Shown one piece after another: positions 11,092-22,495 of a DNA stretch of 64,000 nucleotides. A program made the translations under genes and the position numbers. This stretch comes from Mya arenaria (lineage: Eukaryota; Mollusca; Bivalvia; Myida; Myidae): contig NC_069135.1 of the NCBI RefSeq assembly GCF_026914265.1, positions 21,507,639-21,571,638 on the forward strand, written 5' to 3'. Below the pieces are notes generated by a model. It saw nothing but the letters and a program-made list of their open reading frames with translations, did no database searches and was not told the DNA's origin. Position 1 is the stretch's first letter. The number at the start of each line of letters is the position of its first letter.

Positions 11092-12823
11092 ATGTACGTG
11101 AAGTTAGCGGCCTAGCGGCCTAGCGGCCTAGCGGCGTGAAGTTAGCGGCCTAGCGGCCTAGCGGCGTGAAGTTAGCGGCCTAGCGGCCTAGCGGCGTGAA
11201 GTTAGCGGCCTAGCGGCCTAGCGGCCTAGCGGCGTGAAGTTAGCGGCCTAGCGGCCTAGCGGCCTAATATAGTATCTTATTTCAAAGTAGGAATATATGC
11301 TTTTTCTTCTAAACAATGATAAATTAAATGTTTTTGTGCACGAAATATCAATTTCAAGCGATTTTCAACAATTTTTTCAAAAAAAGTTTATCAAACATTT
11401 TTCTATTTTATAGCATGCAAACATGTCTGCTCTGCTAACAATCTAATATATTTGCTGTTTATATGCACCAATCATCACTCTGAAACGATTTTCAACATTT
11501 TTTTCAAAGAAGTCGATCAAGCGATCTAGCGGCCTAGCGGCCTAGCGGCGTGAAGTTAGCGGCCTAGCGGCCTAGCGGCCTAATATGGTATCTTATTTCA
11601 AAGTAGGAATATATGCACAAAAACATTTAATTTATCATTGTTTAGAAGAAAAAGCATATATTCCTACTTTGAAATAAGATACCATATTAGGCCGCTAGGC
11701 CGCTAGGCCGCTAACTTCACGCCGCTAGGCCGCTAGGCCGCTAGATCGCTTGATCGACTTCTTTGAAAAAAATGTTGAAAATCGTTTCAGAGTGATGATT
11801 GGTGCATATAAACAGCAAATATATCAGTTTGTTAGCAGAGCAGGCATGTTTGCATGCTATAAAATAGAAAAATGTTTGATAAACTTTTTTGAAAAAATTG
11901 TTGAAAATCGCTTGAAATTGATATTTCGTGCACAAAAACATTTAATTTATCATTGTTTAGAAGAAAAAGCATATAATCCTACTTTGAAATAAGATACCAT
12001 ATTAGGCCGCTAGGCCGCTAACTTCACGCCGCTAGGCCGCTAGGCCGCTAGGCCGCTAGATCGCTTGATCGACTTCTTTAAAAAAAATGTTGAAAATCGT
12101 TTCATAGTGATGATTGGTGCATATAAACAGCAAATATATCAGATTGTTAGCAGAGCAGACATGTTTGCATGCTATAAAATAGAAAAATGTTTGATAAACT
12201 TTTTTGAAAAAATTGTTGAAAATCGCTTGAAATTGATATTTCGTGCACAAAAACATTTAATTTATCATTGTTTAGCAGAAAAAGCATATATTCCTACTTT
12301 GAAATAAGATACCATATTAGGCCGCTAGGCCGCTAGGCCGCTAGGCCGCTAACTTCACGCCGCTAGGCCGCTAGGCCGCTAGATCGCTTGATCGACTTCT
12401 TTGAAAAAAATGTTGAAAATCGTTTCAGAGTGATGATTGGTGCATATAAACAGCAAATATATCAGTCTGTTAGCAGAGCAGGCATGTTTGCATGCTATAA
12501 AATAGAAAAATGTTTGATAAACTTTTTTGAAAAAATTGTTGAAAATCGCTTGAAATTGATATTTCGTGCACAAAAACATTCAATTTATCATTGTTTATAA
12601 GAAAAAGCATATATTCCTACTTTGAAATAAGATACTATATTAGGCCGCTAGGCCGCTAGGCCGCTAACTTCACGCCGCTAGGCCGCTAGGCCGCTAGGCC
12701 GCTAACTTCACGCCGCTAGGCCGCTAGGCCGCTAACTTCACGCCGCTAGGCCGCCAGGCCGCTAGGCCGCTAACTTCACGCCGCTAGGCCGCTAGGCCGC
12801 TAGGCCGCTAACTTCACGTACAT
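11092..12823. mobile_element. foldback-type non-autonomous DNA element with repeat-built arms
   Basis: The element starts ATGTACGTGAAGTTAGCGG and ends with the exact reverse complement CCGCTAACTTCACGTACAT. It is flanked by a perfect 9-bp direct repeat, TATTTGTGA. The arms consist of tandem GCGGCCTA 9-bp units with interspersed CGTGAAGTTA. Between them are one spacer unit in one orientation (about 11270-11525) and three in the other, beginning GATCGCTTGATCGACTTC at 11744, 12059 and 12382 (periods 315 and 323 bp). Long inverted repeats made of tandem direct repeats plus 9-bp target duplications are the hallmarks of Drosophila Foldback elements; 9-bp duplications also typify Mutator-like elements. 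No transposase is visible. Each reversed spacer carries an 80-codon (third copy 70-codon) open frame that may be fortuitous. Confidence 0.85.
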
Positions 12824-12832
12824 TATTTGTGA
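12824..12832. other. right 9-bp target-site duplication (TATTTGTGA)
   Basis: Perfect match to 11083-11091. The inferred empty site is AAGTTGGG-TATTTGTGA-CAGCC. Confidence 0.85.
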
Positions 12833-13321
12833 CAGCCTTCGACTTGGCGTTGTCGTCGTGCAATAACTAGTCTATGCCATATCGTCATATCCACATATGT
12901 ATTCTTTCTATAAATAGCGAGATGGTCAAATTCGACACCCGAAGCACCTAACATCATTTTCCACGAAGAAATCGTTGTCCATGGCAATGATTTTATACAG
13001 ACCTCAACTTGTGCACCCACGCTGCGTGTTCGTGATTTTGTCGTCTGCTGAATAAGTAAGTGCATTATTTTATTCATTATCTTAATATTTGTGTGACTCC
13101 GAAAAAGGGCATAGTTAGATCGCACATATGTCCGTCTGACCGTCTGTCAATGCGTCCGGCTCAATTTTCTTGTAACCGGACTGTAACTTTCTTCTGTCCA
13201 TGCGTGTAGGACCTGTGAAAACTATTATCATGCGTATAATGCAAGTAATTGCATTTTGTTATGCGAAACTGAAACGGGAGCTGAGAGAAAATGTATGTTC
13301 ATAATACAAATTCTCTTGCAG
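12833..13321. other. diverged copy of flanking repeat, otherwise unassigned
   Basis: Contains GGTCAAATTCGACACC, GAAATCGTTGTCC and TTGTCGTCTGCTG followed by AATAAGTAAGTGCATTA. These match diverged sequence at 10760-10915 and, more weakly, 7765-8180. The role is unknown. The CCGTCTGACCGTCTGTC patch at 13125-13160 is low complexity. Confidence 0.4.
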
Positions 13322-14035
13322 GACCAATTAATCGCATCCATGAGTGTACATTGACTGATGATTGCACGCGTTCATGACTGTATTTGGACCATTTCAACGC
13401 GTCCATGACTGTATATGGACCGATTCCACGCGTCCATGAGTGTATATCAACGAATACCAAGCGTTCATGAGTGTATATCGACGAATACCACGCGTCTATG
13501 AGTATATATATGGAGAAATTCCACGCGTCAATAGGTGTATATGGACCAATATCACGCGTCCATGAGTGTATATGGACCAATTCCACGCGTCCATTAGTGT
13601 ATATGGACCGATTCCACGCGTCCATGAGTTTATACGGACGAATACCACGCGTTCATTAGTGTATACAGACCAATTCCACGCGTTCATGAGTGTATATGAA
13701 TAATTCCACGCGTTTGAGTGTATATGAACAATTCCAGGCGTTAATGAGTGTATATGGACCAATTCCACGCGTTTATGAGTGTATATCAACAATTCCAAGC
13801 GTTAACGAGTGTATATGGACCAATTCCACGCGTTTATGAGTGTATATGAACAATTCCACGCATTTATGAGTGTATATGGAACAATTCCTCGCGTGCATGA
13901 GTGATTCAGTGATACACGCGATTCGTCGATTCTTTGAGTGTATGGACCGACTCATCGATTCTGTGAATGTGTATGTGACAATTCCACGTTTTGGAGAGTG
14001 TATATATATATGGACGATGTGTATGGACAAATTGA
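13322..14035. repeat. 31-bp minisatellite
   Basis: About 22 imperfect units of CACGCGTCCATGAGTGTATA plus TGGACCAATTC, each roughly 31 bp (shorter variants 27-30 bp), decaying towards the right end. The peptide-like frames with GPYTLMDAWN repeats are shadows of this array. Confidence 0.9.
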
Positions 14036-15599
14036 TTCTACTCTTTCATCGACCAGTCTACACCCTCGATCCTGCCGGAGGAACAACCAGTAAGATGTTT
14101 TTTGTAGATATACTTTAATGCCAACCGTTAAAGTATGTCAAAGGTCTACACCTAAATCATGCTCCTATTTTTTACCCTTTCCCTCATTCTCCCCGTTTTA
14201 TAAGCATAAATAATATTGAACCTGATATTAGGTGTAGAACTTCATATTTAAGGTCAGGGCGGGCGAAATAGGCATTGTTGCACTGTTGGGGTTGCATCAA
14301 TATTTCATATCTAAATAGCAGAGCTTGTTACTCATGGAGTATTTGAGTACATGCTAGTATGGATATAGATGTATTGAGACGATCCCTACAGTGCCAATTC
14401 CTGTTTTGCCCGTCCATATGGTCCGATAACTTTGATAACGCAAGAGATCGTTGCTCTTCAATTATCAGATTTGTCAGACAATCTTTCAAGTTTAAAGTAT
14501 CACATATCTAGTCAATCAGGGTGTTATTAATGCAACAATTCCTGGCTAACTCGATATGGGATGCTTTTGGGTCATATGTGAATATACGTTGATGCTATAG
14601 GTAAAACGTATATATACAAAGGTTATGCCTGAATCCATATATGTGACTTTATTTATCCTCATTATTTTTTAACTAAGTTTTGACTTTGAGCCAAACTCAC
14701 ATTGGCTCAAAGTCACCTACGTCACATAAGTACATGGTATTGGGTGTGGTCTTTCATTATTCCATAAACTCGCGATATCACAATCACCTCCGTTAACAGG
14801 GCAACAGAAGGATTCATCAGCACCTCTTTCATTTTCGTTGTAAAAACACATATATCATGGATATACATTCTGTTATACCATTTCTAACTAAACCACATTT
14901 ATTGATATGATTTAAATTGTATTATGATTATGATTATTTTGGGTAAATATTAGCAGCAGTGTTTATCTTTGATATGTGTGTTTCCGATTTTCAAGAATGC
15001 AAAGCCGATAGCTACGCGACACGCGATATTTTGCACGCGATATTTTTGCACGCACAACACTACACATATACACACTCCCGTTTAATCATACACATGTAAA
15101 AATAAATAAACTAAAACATACACATTAAGATTAAATTAGGAGATTGAATAGGGATACAAATAATATACTTAGGTAAACAAAACTATGAAAAAATAAATTA
15201 AAACAAGTAGGTAACAAGTAACTTAAAAACAATGAAAAAGTAGGTGAAAATAATAAGGTGAAAATAATGGATTGAAATTAAAATAGTATACAATGATCAG
15301 TTAAAAAGCCTATTGGCATATTTACTAATCATTGTATTGAATAATATACAACAATGATAGCTATTGAGAGGTTAATAAGCTTCCCTACTGATAGGCCCAG
15401 CTTATTAACTTAATAAACCGGCAACACAATGTAGATGAGAGAGGTGTTATGGTGATTGTGATATTTTATTTTGTGGACCTTCAACGGATGACCTTGGCTG
15501 CAGAAAAGGTGAGGTAGTTTAGTATCTTTGACATTCATTTTGTGGATGTCAAGTCTCTTATTAATCGTCATAGCCAGTGTCTAATAAGGTACCCGTCTC
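14036..15599. other. no recognisable gene
   Basis: AT-rich sequence. A possible short frame near 14045-14090 (TLDPAGGTT) ends at a GTAAGA but has no recognisable domain or clear acceptor. Nothing else supported. Confidence 0.35.
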
Positions 15600-18500
15600 T
15601 GATCGCCATGCTGCCCGGCTGGCGTGCAATTGCGACCCGTGTCCGTTCGCCAAGCTGCCCGGCTGGCGTATCCGTTCGCCATGCTGCTCCGCTGGCGTGT
15701 CCGTTCGCCATGCTGCCCCGCTGGCGTGTCCGTTCGCCATGCTGCCCCGCTGGCGTGTCTGTTCGCCATGCTGTCCGGATGGCGTGCTCTTGCGAGCCCG
15801 TGTCCGTTCGCCATGCTGCCCGGCTGGCGTGTCCGTTCGCCATGCTGCTCGGCTGGCGTGCTCTTGCGAGCCCGTGTCCGTTCGCCATGCTGCCCGGCTG
15901 GCGTGTCCGTTCGCCATGCTGCCCGGCTGGCGTGTCCATTCGCCAGGCTGCCCCGCTGGCGTGTCCGTTCGCCATGCTGCCCGGCTGGCGTGCAATTGCG
16001 ATCCCGTGTCCGTTCGCTATGCTGCCCGGCTGGCGTGTCCGTTCGCGATGCTGCCCGGCTGGCGTGTCTGTTCGCAATGCTGCCCGGCTGGCGTGTTATT
16101 GCGAGCCCGTGTCCGTTCGCCATGCTGCCCGGCTGGCGTGTCCGTTCGCCATGCTGCCCGGCTGGCGTGTCCGTTCGCCATGCCGCCCGGCTGGCGTGTC
16201 CGTTCGCCATGCCGCCCGGCTGGCGTAACCGTTCGCCAAGCTGCCCGGCTGGCGTGTCCGTTCGCCATGCTGCCCGGCTGGCGTTTAATTGCGAGCCCGT
16301 GTCCGTTCGCCATGATGCCCCGCTGGCGTGTCCGTTCGCCATGCTGCCCGGCTGGCGTGCAATTGCGAGCCCGTATCCGTTCGCCATGCTGCCCGGCTGG
16401 CGTGCAATTGCGAGCCCGTGTCCGTTCGCCATGCTGCCCGGCTGGCGAGTCTGTTCGCCATGCTGCCCGGCTGGCGTGCAATTGCGAGCCCGTGTCCGTT
16501 CGCCATGCTGCCCGGCTGGCGTATCCGTTCGCCATGCTGCCCGGCTGGCGTGTCCGTTCGCCAAGCTGCCCGGCTGGCGTGTCCGTTCGCCATGCTGCCC
16601 GGCTGGCGTGCAATTGCGAGCCCGTGTCCGGTCGCCATGCTGCCCGGCTGGCGTGCAATTGCGATCCCGTGTCCGTTCGCTATGCTGCCCGGCTGGCGTG
16701 TCCGTTCGCGATGCTGCCCGGCTGGCGTGTCTGTTCGCCATGCTGCCCGGCTGGCGTGTTATTGCGAGCCCGTGTCCGTTCGCCATGCTGCCCGGCTGGC
16801 GTGTCCGTTCGCCATGCTGCCCGGCTGGCGTGTCCGTTCGCCATGCCGCCCGGCTGACGTGTCCGTTCGCCATGCCGCCCGGCTGGCGTAACCGTTCGCC
16901 AAGCTGCCCGGCTGGCGTGTCCGTTCGTCATGCTGCCCGGCTGGCGTTTAATTGCGAGCCCGTGTCCGTTCGCCATGATGCCCCGCTGGCGTGTCCGTTC
17001 GCCATGCTGCCCGGCTGGCGTGCAATTGCGAGCCCGTATCCGTTCGCCATGCTGCCCGGCTGGCGTGCAATTGCGAGCCCGTGTCCGTTCGCCATGCTGC
17101 CCGGCTGGCGTGTCTGTTCGCCATGCTGCCCGGCTGGCGTGCAATTGCGAGCCCGTGTCTGTTCGCCATGCTGCCCGGCTGGCGTATCCGTTCGCCATGC
17201 TGCCCGGCTGGCGTGTCCGTTCGCCAAGCTGCCCGGCTGGCGTGTCCGTTCGCCATGCTGCCCGGCTGGCGTGCAATTGCGAGCCCGTGTCCGGTCGCCA
17301 TGCTGCACGGCTGGCGTGTCCGTTCGCCAAGCTGCCCGGCTGGCGTGTCCGTTCGCCAAGCTGCCTGGCTGGCGTGTCTGTTCGCCATGCCGCCCAGCTG
17401 GCGTGTCCGTTCGCCATGCCGCCCGGCTGGCGTGTCCGTTCTCCATGCCGCCCGGCTGGCGTGCAATTGCGAGCCCGTGTCCGGTCGCCATGCTGCCCGG
17501 CTGGCGTGTCCGTTCGCCAAGCTGCCCGGCTGGCGTGTCTGTTCGCCATGCCGCCCAGCTGGCGTGTCCGTTCGCCAAGCTGCCCGGCTGGCGTGTCCGT
17601 TCGCCAAGCTGCCTGGCTGGCGTGTCTGTTCGCCATGCCGCCCAGCTGGCGTGTCCGTTCGCCATGCCGCCCGGCTGGCGTGTTCGTTCGCCAAGCTGCC
17701 CGGCTGGCGTGTCCGTTCGCCATGCCGCCCGGCTGGCGTTTAATTGCGAGCCCGTGTCCGTTCGCCATGCTGCCCGGCTGGCGTGTCTGTTCGCCATGCT
17801 GCCAGGCTGGCGTGCTATTGCGAGCCCATGTCCGTTCGCTATGCATCCCTTTTGGCGTATCCGTTCGCCATGCTGCCCGGCTGGCGTGTCCGTTCGCCAA
17901 GCTGCTCGGCTGGCGTGTCCGTTCGCCATGCTGCCCGGCTGGCGTGCAATTGCGAGCCCGTGTCCGTTCGCCATGCTGCCCGGCTGGCGTGTCCGTTCGC
18001 CATGCTAACCGGCTGGCGTGTCTGTTCGCCAAGCTGCCCGGCTGGCGTGTCTGTTCGCCATGCTGCCCGGCTGGCGTGCAATTGCGAGCCCGTGTCCGTT
18101 CGCCATGCTGCCCGGCTGGCGTGTCCGTTCGCCATGCTAACCGGCTGGCGTGTCTGTTCGCCAAGCTGCCCGGCTGGCGTGTCTGTTCGCCATGCTGCCC
18201 GGCTGGCGTGTTATTGCGAGCCCGTGTCCGTTCGCCATGCTGCCCGGCTGGCGTGTCCGTTCGCCATGCTGCCCGGCTGGCGTGTCCGTTCGCCATGCTG
18301 CCCGGCTGGCGTGCAATTGCGAGCCCATGTCCGTTCGCCATGCTGCCCGGCTGGCGTGTCCGTTCGCCTAGCTGCCTGGCTGGCGTGTCTGTTCGCCATG
18401 CCGCCCAGCTGGCGTGTCGGTTCGCCATGCCGCCCGGCTGGCGTGTCCGTTCGCCATGCCGCCCGGCTGGCGTGTCCGTTTGCCAAGCTGCCCGGCTGGC

Positions 18501-20050
18501 GTGTCCGTTCGCCATGCCGCCCGGCTGGCGTGTCCGTTCGCCAAGCTGCCCGGCTGGCGTGTCCGTTCGCCATGCTGCCCGGCTGGCGTTTAATTGCGAG
18601 CCCGTGTCCGTTCGCCATGCTGCCCGGCTTGCGTGTCTGTTCGCCATGCTGCCTGGCTGGCGTGCTATTGCGAGCCCGTGTCCGTTAGCTATGCAGCCCG
18701 GCTGGCGTATCCGTTCGCCATGCTGCCCGGCTGGCGTGTCCGTTCGCCAAGCTGCCCGGCTGGCGTATCCGTTCGCCATGCTGCCCGGCTGGCGTGCAAT
18801 TGCGAGCCTATGTCCGTTCGCCATGCTGCCCCGCTGGCGTGTCTGTTCGCCAAGATGCTTGTCTGGCGTGTCCGTTCGCCATGCTACCCGGCTGGCGTGT
18901 CCGTTCGCCTTGCTGCCCGGCTGGCGTGCAAATGCGATCCCGTGTCCGTTCGCCATGCTGCTCGGCTGGCGTGTCCGTTCGCCAAGCTGCCCGGCTGGCG
19001 TGTCCGTTCGCCATGCTGCCCCGCTGGCGTGCAATTGTGAGCCCATGTCCGTTCGCCATGCTGCCCGGCTGGCGTGTCCGTTCGCCAAGCTGCCTGGCTG
19101 GCGTGTCTGTTCGCCATGCCGCCCAGCTGGGGTGTCCGTTCGCCATGCCGCCCGGCTGGCGTGTCCGTTCGCCATGCCGCCCGGCTGGCGTGTCCGTTCG
19201 CCAAGCTGCCCGGCTGGCGTGTCCGTTCGCCATGCTGCCCGGCTGGCGTTTAATTGCGATCCCGTGTCCGTTCACCATGCTGCCCGGCTGGCGTGTCTGT
19301 TCGCCATGCTGCCCGGCTGGCGTGCTATTGCGAGCCCGTGTCCGTTCGCTATGCAGCCCGGCTGGCGTATCCGTTCGCCATGCTGCCCGGCTGGCGTGCA
19401 ATTGCGAGTGCGTGTCCGTTCGCCATGCTGCCCCGCTGGTGTGTCTATTCGCCATGATGCCTGTCTTGCGTGTCCGTTCGCCATGCTACCCGGCTGGTGT
19501 GTCCGTTCGCCATGCTACCCGGCTGGCGTGTCCGTTCGCCATGCTACCCGGCTGGCGTGTTCGTTCGCCATGCTGCTCCGCTGGCGAGTCTGTTCGCCAT
19601 GCTGCCCGGCTGGCGTGCAATTGCGAGCCCGTGTCCGGTCGCCATGCTGCCCGGCTGGCGTGTCCGTTCGCCAAGCTGCCCGGCTGGCGTGTCCGTTCGC
19701 CATGCTGCTCGGCTGGCATTCAATTGCGAGCCCGTGTCCGTTCGCCATGCTGCCCGGCTAGCGTGTCCGTTCGCCGTGCCGCCCGGCTGGCGTGTCCGTT
19801 CGCCAAGCTGCCCGGCTTGCGTGTCCGTTCGCCATGCTGCTCGGCTGGCGTGCAATTGCGAGCCCGTGTCCGTTCGCCATGCTGCCCGGCTGGCGTGTCC
19901 GTTCGCCATGCCGCCCGGCTGGCGTGTCCGTTCGCCATGCTGCCCGGCTGGCGTGTCCGTTCGCCATGCTGCCCGGCTGGCGTGTCCGTTCGCCATGCTG
20001 CCTGGCTGGCGTGTCCGTTCGCCATGCTGCCCGGCTGGCTTGCAATGCGA
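15600..20050. repeat. GC-rich 29-bp minisatellite, open in all six frames
   Basis: Tandem array of GTGTCCGTTCGCCATGCTGC plus CCGGCTGGC (29 bp). Many units are extended by a 16-bp insert (GTGCAATTGCGAGCCC), giving 45-bp units. Roughly 140 units are present, estimated from length. Neither strand of the consensus contains TAA, TAG or TGA, and 29 is not a multiple of 3. Very long frames (up to 943 codons) therefore arise on both strands with the same peptide cycling through three phases (for example RVRSPCCPAGVSVRHAARLA). This is a property of the repeat, not evidence of protein. A higher-order period of 663 bp is visible (blocks at 15992 and 16654, and at 16281 and 16944). GC and CpG content are far above the flanks. 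Confidence 0.95.
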
Positions 20051-21023
20051 ACCCGTGTATACTTTAGTGTATAGTTTTTCAGACTATTTTAAATCCGTGT
20101 CATGCTTTTTTGTTAGAACAATAATATCAATGCACTACAGTCGCTTTTAACTTTACACGGATAATTTAATTGTCTGAAATGTTCAATCATTTGAAGAACA
20201 AAAAAATATTTTAAGCATTTTATAGTTCAGTACACCCTGTTCATGTGCATGCTTGAATTTGCTGACAATTCAAAACAGTGTATTATTAGATGTCAGCCAG
20301 CTAAAATACTGAAAAGATTCCCGTTTGAATATCGCATACACGCAACGCATTTCGGCCATTTCAAGAGGAATGGGCATTTTCAAAAAGTTACACTCACTAT
20401 TTGTTTTATTTATTACTTTTATTATTATTATGAGTAGAGGTAGTAGTAGAAGCGTTTTTATTGTCATCAGAATCAGCAGCAGCAGCAGCAGACGCAGAAT
20501 CAGTAGTAGTTTTAGTAGTAGTTCTAGTAGTAGTTTGTGCATGTACTTTCTGCTAACAAACATTGAAAATGTCCTTTCCCACCCACGAATTTTTTAGTTG
20601 CGTTATTTTACAACAATTTTTTTTTAAAACAAGTGGGTAACCTGACCTAAGCCAGTTGCCAGTCTGGTTATTAAACAGGGAGCAAACACTTGTTTGGGGG
20701 TTTTCAATACCGCATGGGTGGCAACTCACTTCAATCTAAGAATTAAGGGGGGGGGGTTCATATTTGTCTTATATTTATTCTTTTCATATTTCACGAAGTT
20801 CAAATTATGGTCAAATTGTCTACTACCGCTGCAATTGGTGACCCAAACGTTCGAAGAAACAGCTACACAACAGGTGCAGGTGAGTTTATAGATAATTTGT
20901 GGACATAAGGTGCGGGTCGAGTTTTCATTTACCCTTTGACTTGTTTGAAATTGGTGCTTTCATTTTCACTTTCACTTTATTTCACTAGGTGCATAACTGT
21001 GTTTTTGTTTTGATTTATTATAA
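20051..21023. other. mostly featureless; AGT/AGC microsatellite and a possible exon end
   Basis: A degenerate AGTAGTAG/AGCAGCAG tract occupies about 20430-20540. At 20807-20880 an open frame (QLVTQTFEETATQQVQ) ends at CAGGTGCAG followed by GTGAGT, a strong donor match. No protein family was recognised and the acceptor is unclear. Confidence 0.35.
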
Positions 21024-21770
21024 GTGGTTTCTTTAACCAGGTGTACTTGTTTTATTATGTGCAGGTGGTCATTTACTTGGTGTACTTGTTTATTATGTGC
21101 AGGTGGTCATTTACTTGGTGTACTTGTTTTATTATGTGCAGGTGGTCATTTACTTGGTGTACTTGTTTTATTATGTGCAGGTGGTCATTTACTTGGTGTA
21201 CTTGTTTTATTATGTGCAGGTGGTCATTTACTTGGTGTACTTGTTTTATTATGTGCAGGTGGTCATTTACTTGGTGTACTTGTTTTATTATGTGCAGGTG
21301 GTCATTTAGCTGGTGTACTTGTTTTAATCGTGTTCAGGTGGTCATTTACCTTGTGTACTTGTTCTTTTTATGCGCAGGTGGCCATTTACCTGGTAAAGTT
21401 GTTTTTATTATGTGCAGGTGATCCTTTACCTAGTGTACATGTTTTTATTATGTGCAGGTGATCCTTTACCTAGTGTACATGTTTTTATTATGTGCAGGTG
21501 ATCCTTTACTTATTTACTTGTTTTATTATGTGCAGGTGGTTCTATACCTGATGTACTTGTTTTATTATGTGCAGGTGGTCTTTTACCTGTGTACTTGTTT
21601 TATTATGTGCAGGTGGTCCTTTACCTGGTGTACTTGTTTTTATCATGTACAGGTGGTTTTGTACCTGGTGTACTTGTTTTATCTTAAGCACGTGGTCCTT
21701 TACCTGATGTACTTGTTATTATTGTGAGCAGGTGGTCCTTTACCTGTGTACTTGTTTACTACAGGTGAGG
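21024..21770. repeat. 39-bp minisatellite
   Basis: About 18 units of GTACTTGTTTTATTATGTGC plus AGGTGGTCATTTACTTGGT, clean on the left and decaying to the right. The unit is 13 codons, so frames reading VYLFYYVQVVIYL repeats are by-products. Each unit contains pyrimidine-rich sequence followed by GTGCAG/GTGG, resembling an acceptor next to a donor. Confidence 0.9.
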
Positions 21771-22495
21771 TGAGTATTCATTAATCCTTTGTTGTGTTTT
21801 CAGAGGGTGCATTTGAGGTTGTCCTTAGCTGTGTACCTTTTTAGTGCATGCAAGAGGTGCATTTACCTCTACTTGTTTTTATTAGGTCAAACTAAATGTT
21901 TCGTGACCCATTTACTGATTTTAAGTGAGTGGATTTTTTTTGCCTATTTCGTTGTTTTTATTACGTTTTGATAAGGTGCAGCCGAGTTTCCATTTACCTA
22001 TGTACTGGTTCCATATGGTGCATGTGAACATTCATGTTTCTGTTCACTTGTTTTCATTAGGTGCCAAAGAGCTTTCGCTTACAACTTCATCGTTTTCATT
22101 AGGTAAAGTAGGTGTTCCTTTACCTGGTTCATGAGTTTGCGAGTTTTTATATAACTTTTTACTTGATTTCATCAGGTGCACGTTCATGTTCCTTTACTTG
22201 TGTACTGGTCACTGAGAGTATTCATTTATTAGTTCACTTATTTTCATTCTTTACAGTCAATATTTCATTTACCTGTGTTATTGTTTTCATAAGATGAATG
22301 CGAGTGTACTTTTACCTGTGTACTGGTTTCATTAAGTGGAGGTGAGTTTAAATTAACCAAGTAACTTGTTTAATTAAGGTAAAGGTGAGTAGTTTTAACT
22401 GTGAAGTTGATTTCAATATTTCTTCTACCTCTGTACTTCTTTACATTATGTGTAGGTGAGTTTTCAATTACTAATTTCATTCTTTTGCATAAGGT
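21771..22495. repeat. degenerate continuation of the splice-motif minisatellite
   Basis: Irregular units keep the core order: TTTCATTAGGTGC or similar, then GTGAGTTTTCATTTACCTG, then TGTACTTG. This links the 39-bp array to the 43-bp arrays and suggests a common ancestor. Confidence 0.65.

Noticed and set aside
11101..12823. CRISPR-like array (regular repeats with spacers)
   Set aside because: Repeats and spacers are eukaryotic foldback-element arms. Spacers are near-identical copies of each other, and the whole is bounded by a target duplication.
14045..14095. Possible exon TLDPAGGTT before GTAAGA
   Set aside because: No convincing acceptor (it runs out of the minisatellite) and no recognisable family.
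15542..20150. Very long open frames (up to 943 codons) on both strands
   Set aside because: They are translations of a 29-bp tandem repeat that lacks stops in all frames. They overlap each other on both strands and have no domain or splice structure.
20830..20890. GCAATTGGTGACCCAAACG as a possible retroelement primer-binding or leader region
   Set aside because: Resembles leader sequences of some LTR elements, but no LTR or gag/pol similarity was found nearby. The match is too short to support the call.
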